Part shown: positions 5,630-5,724 of the stretch, piece by piece
Layout: each line of letters begins with the position of its first letter
Position numbering within the stretch: position 1 is the first letter of the stretch
Assembly (NCBI GenBank): GCA_027024125.1
Contig: JALVSV010000197.1
Coordinates: forward strand, 1-5,724
Reading direction: 5' to 3'
Source: Methylothermaceae bacterium
GTDB lineage: Bacteria > Pseudomonadota > Gammaproteobacteria > Methylococcales > Methylothermaceae
Length of the DNA: 5,724 nt
Position numbers and translations under genes: made by a program
The notes under the pieces: generated by a model
Database searches by the model: none
What the model saw: the letters and a program-made list of their open reading frames with translations, nothing else
Told to the model about the DNA's origin: nothing

Positions 5630-5724
5630 TCAGTAGTTGCTCAATTCTGGGGTCACCGTGAAAGACATATTGTGGCCGAGACAAGGGGGTTCGGCTTTGG
5701 ATCTTACCTGCGCTGAAATGGCCG
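5630..5724 (-). CDS. Possible 3' end of a convergent gene (doubtful)
   Basis: A minus-strand frame is open from the window edge to a TGA at 5630-5632, giving 30 codons that end in NMSFTVTPELSNY. It is convergent with dodecin, and the palindromic repeat begins five bases after its stop, a usual site for such repeats. An open run of this length is expected by chance and no family is recognised, so it may simply be intergenic sequence or part of a repeat. Confidence 0.22.
   Translation of the reverse strand, partial: AISAQVRSKAEPPCLGHNMSFTVTPELSNY

Noticed and set aside
1..5724. CRISPR array, tRNA, rRNA, phage or toxin-antitoxin system
   Set aside because: No regularly spaced repeats, no cloverleaf-like or rRNA-like stretch, and no paired small toxin-antitoxin frames were seen.

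Overview
The window looks like chromosomal DNA of a gammaproteobacterium. The DNA is moderately GC-rich. The ArgRS sequence, the gene for a SPOR-domain membrane protein directly after argS, and a DesA of the Pseudomonas type (with a long C-terminal extension) all point to that class. The style of the small secreted protein at 172-543 suggests a Methylococcales- or Thiotrichales-like lineage, but this is only an impression. Most genes are on the minus strand, so the window reads most naturally from right to left.

Right end (5078-5724): a short divergent promoter region separates argS (minus strand) from a dodecin gene (plus strand, 5157-5366). A strong hairpin terminator (5382-5415) follows dodecin. 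The rest is a gene-poor, probably convergent intergenic region. It holds an imperfect inverted repeat (5467-5527) and a well-formed REP/MITE-like palindrome with arms resembling TGTCATTTCGA...GAGAAATCTTAAG (5536-5624). Five bases further on is the stop codon of a possible minus-strand reading frame that leaves the window; its reality is doubtful.

Centre (2052-5077): argS, a SPOR-domain membrane protein and an unrecognised lipoprotein are packed with no gaps (a stop codon directly followed by ATG, then an ATGA overlap). They form a likely operon coupling arginyl-tRNA synthesis to envelope or septum proteins, read from a promoter just upstream of argS.

Left-centre (715-1902): a membrane fatty-acid desaturase of the DesA type with all three histidine boxes. 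Its C-terminal 120-130 residues resemble the C-terminal end of ISL3-family (IS204/IS1001/IS1096) transposases. It has its own plausible promoter, and a perfect 6-bp GC hairpin lies in its leader.

Left end (1-543): a small secreted protein of unknown function with several histidines, preceded by a good sigma-70-like promoter. It is followed by the first 33 codons of another exported protein, cut off by the window edge. The intergenic gap between them holds a perfect 10-bp inverted repeat that could hide the ribosome-binding site of the downstream gene.

No CRISPR array, rRNA, tRNA, complete insertion sequence or obvious phage gene is visible. The points most worth following up are the transposase-like tail of DesA, the leader hairpins upstream of desA and the truncated secreted gene, the palindromic repeat, and the unknown lipoprotein in the argS operon.
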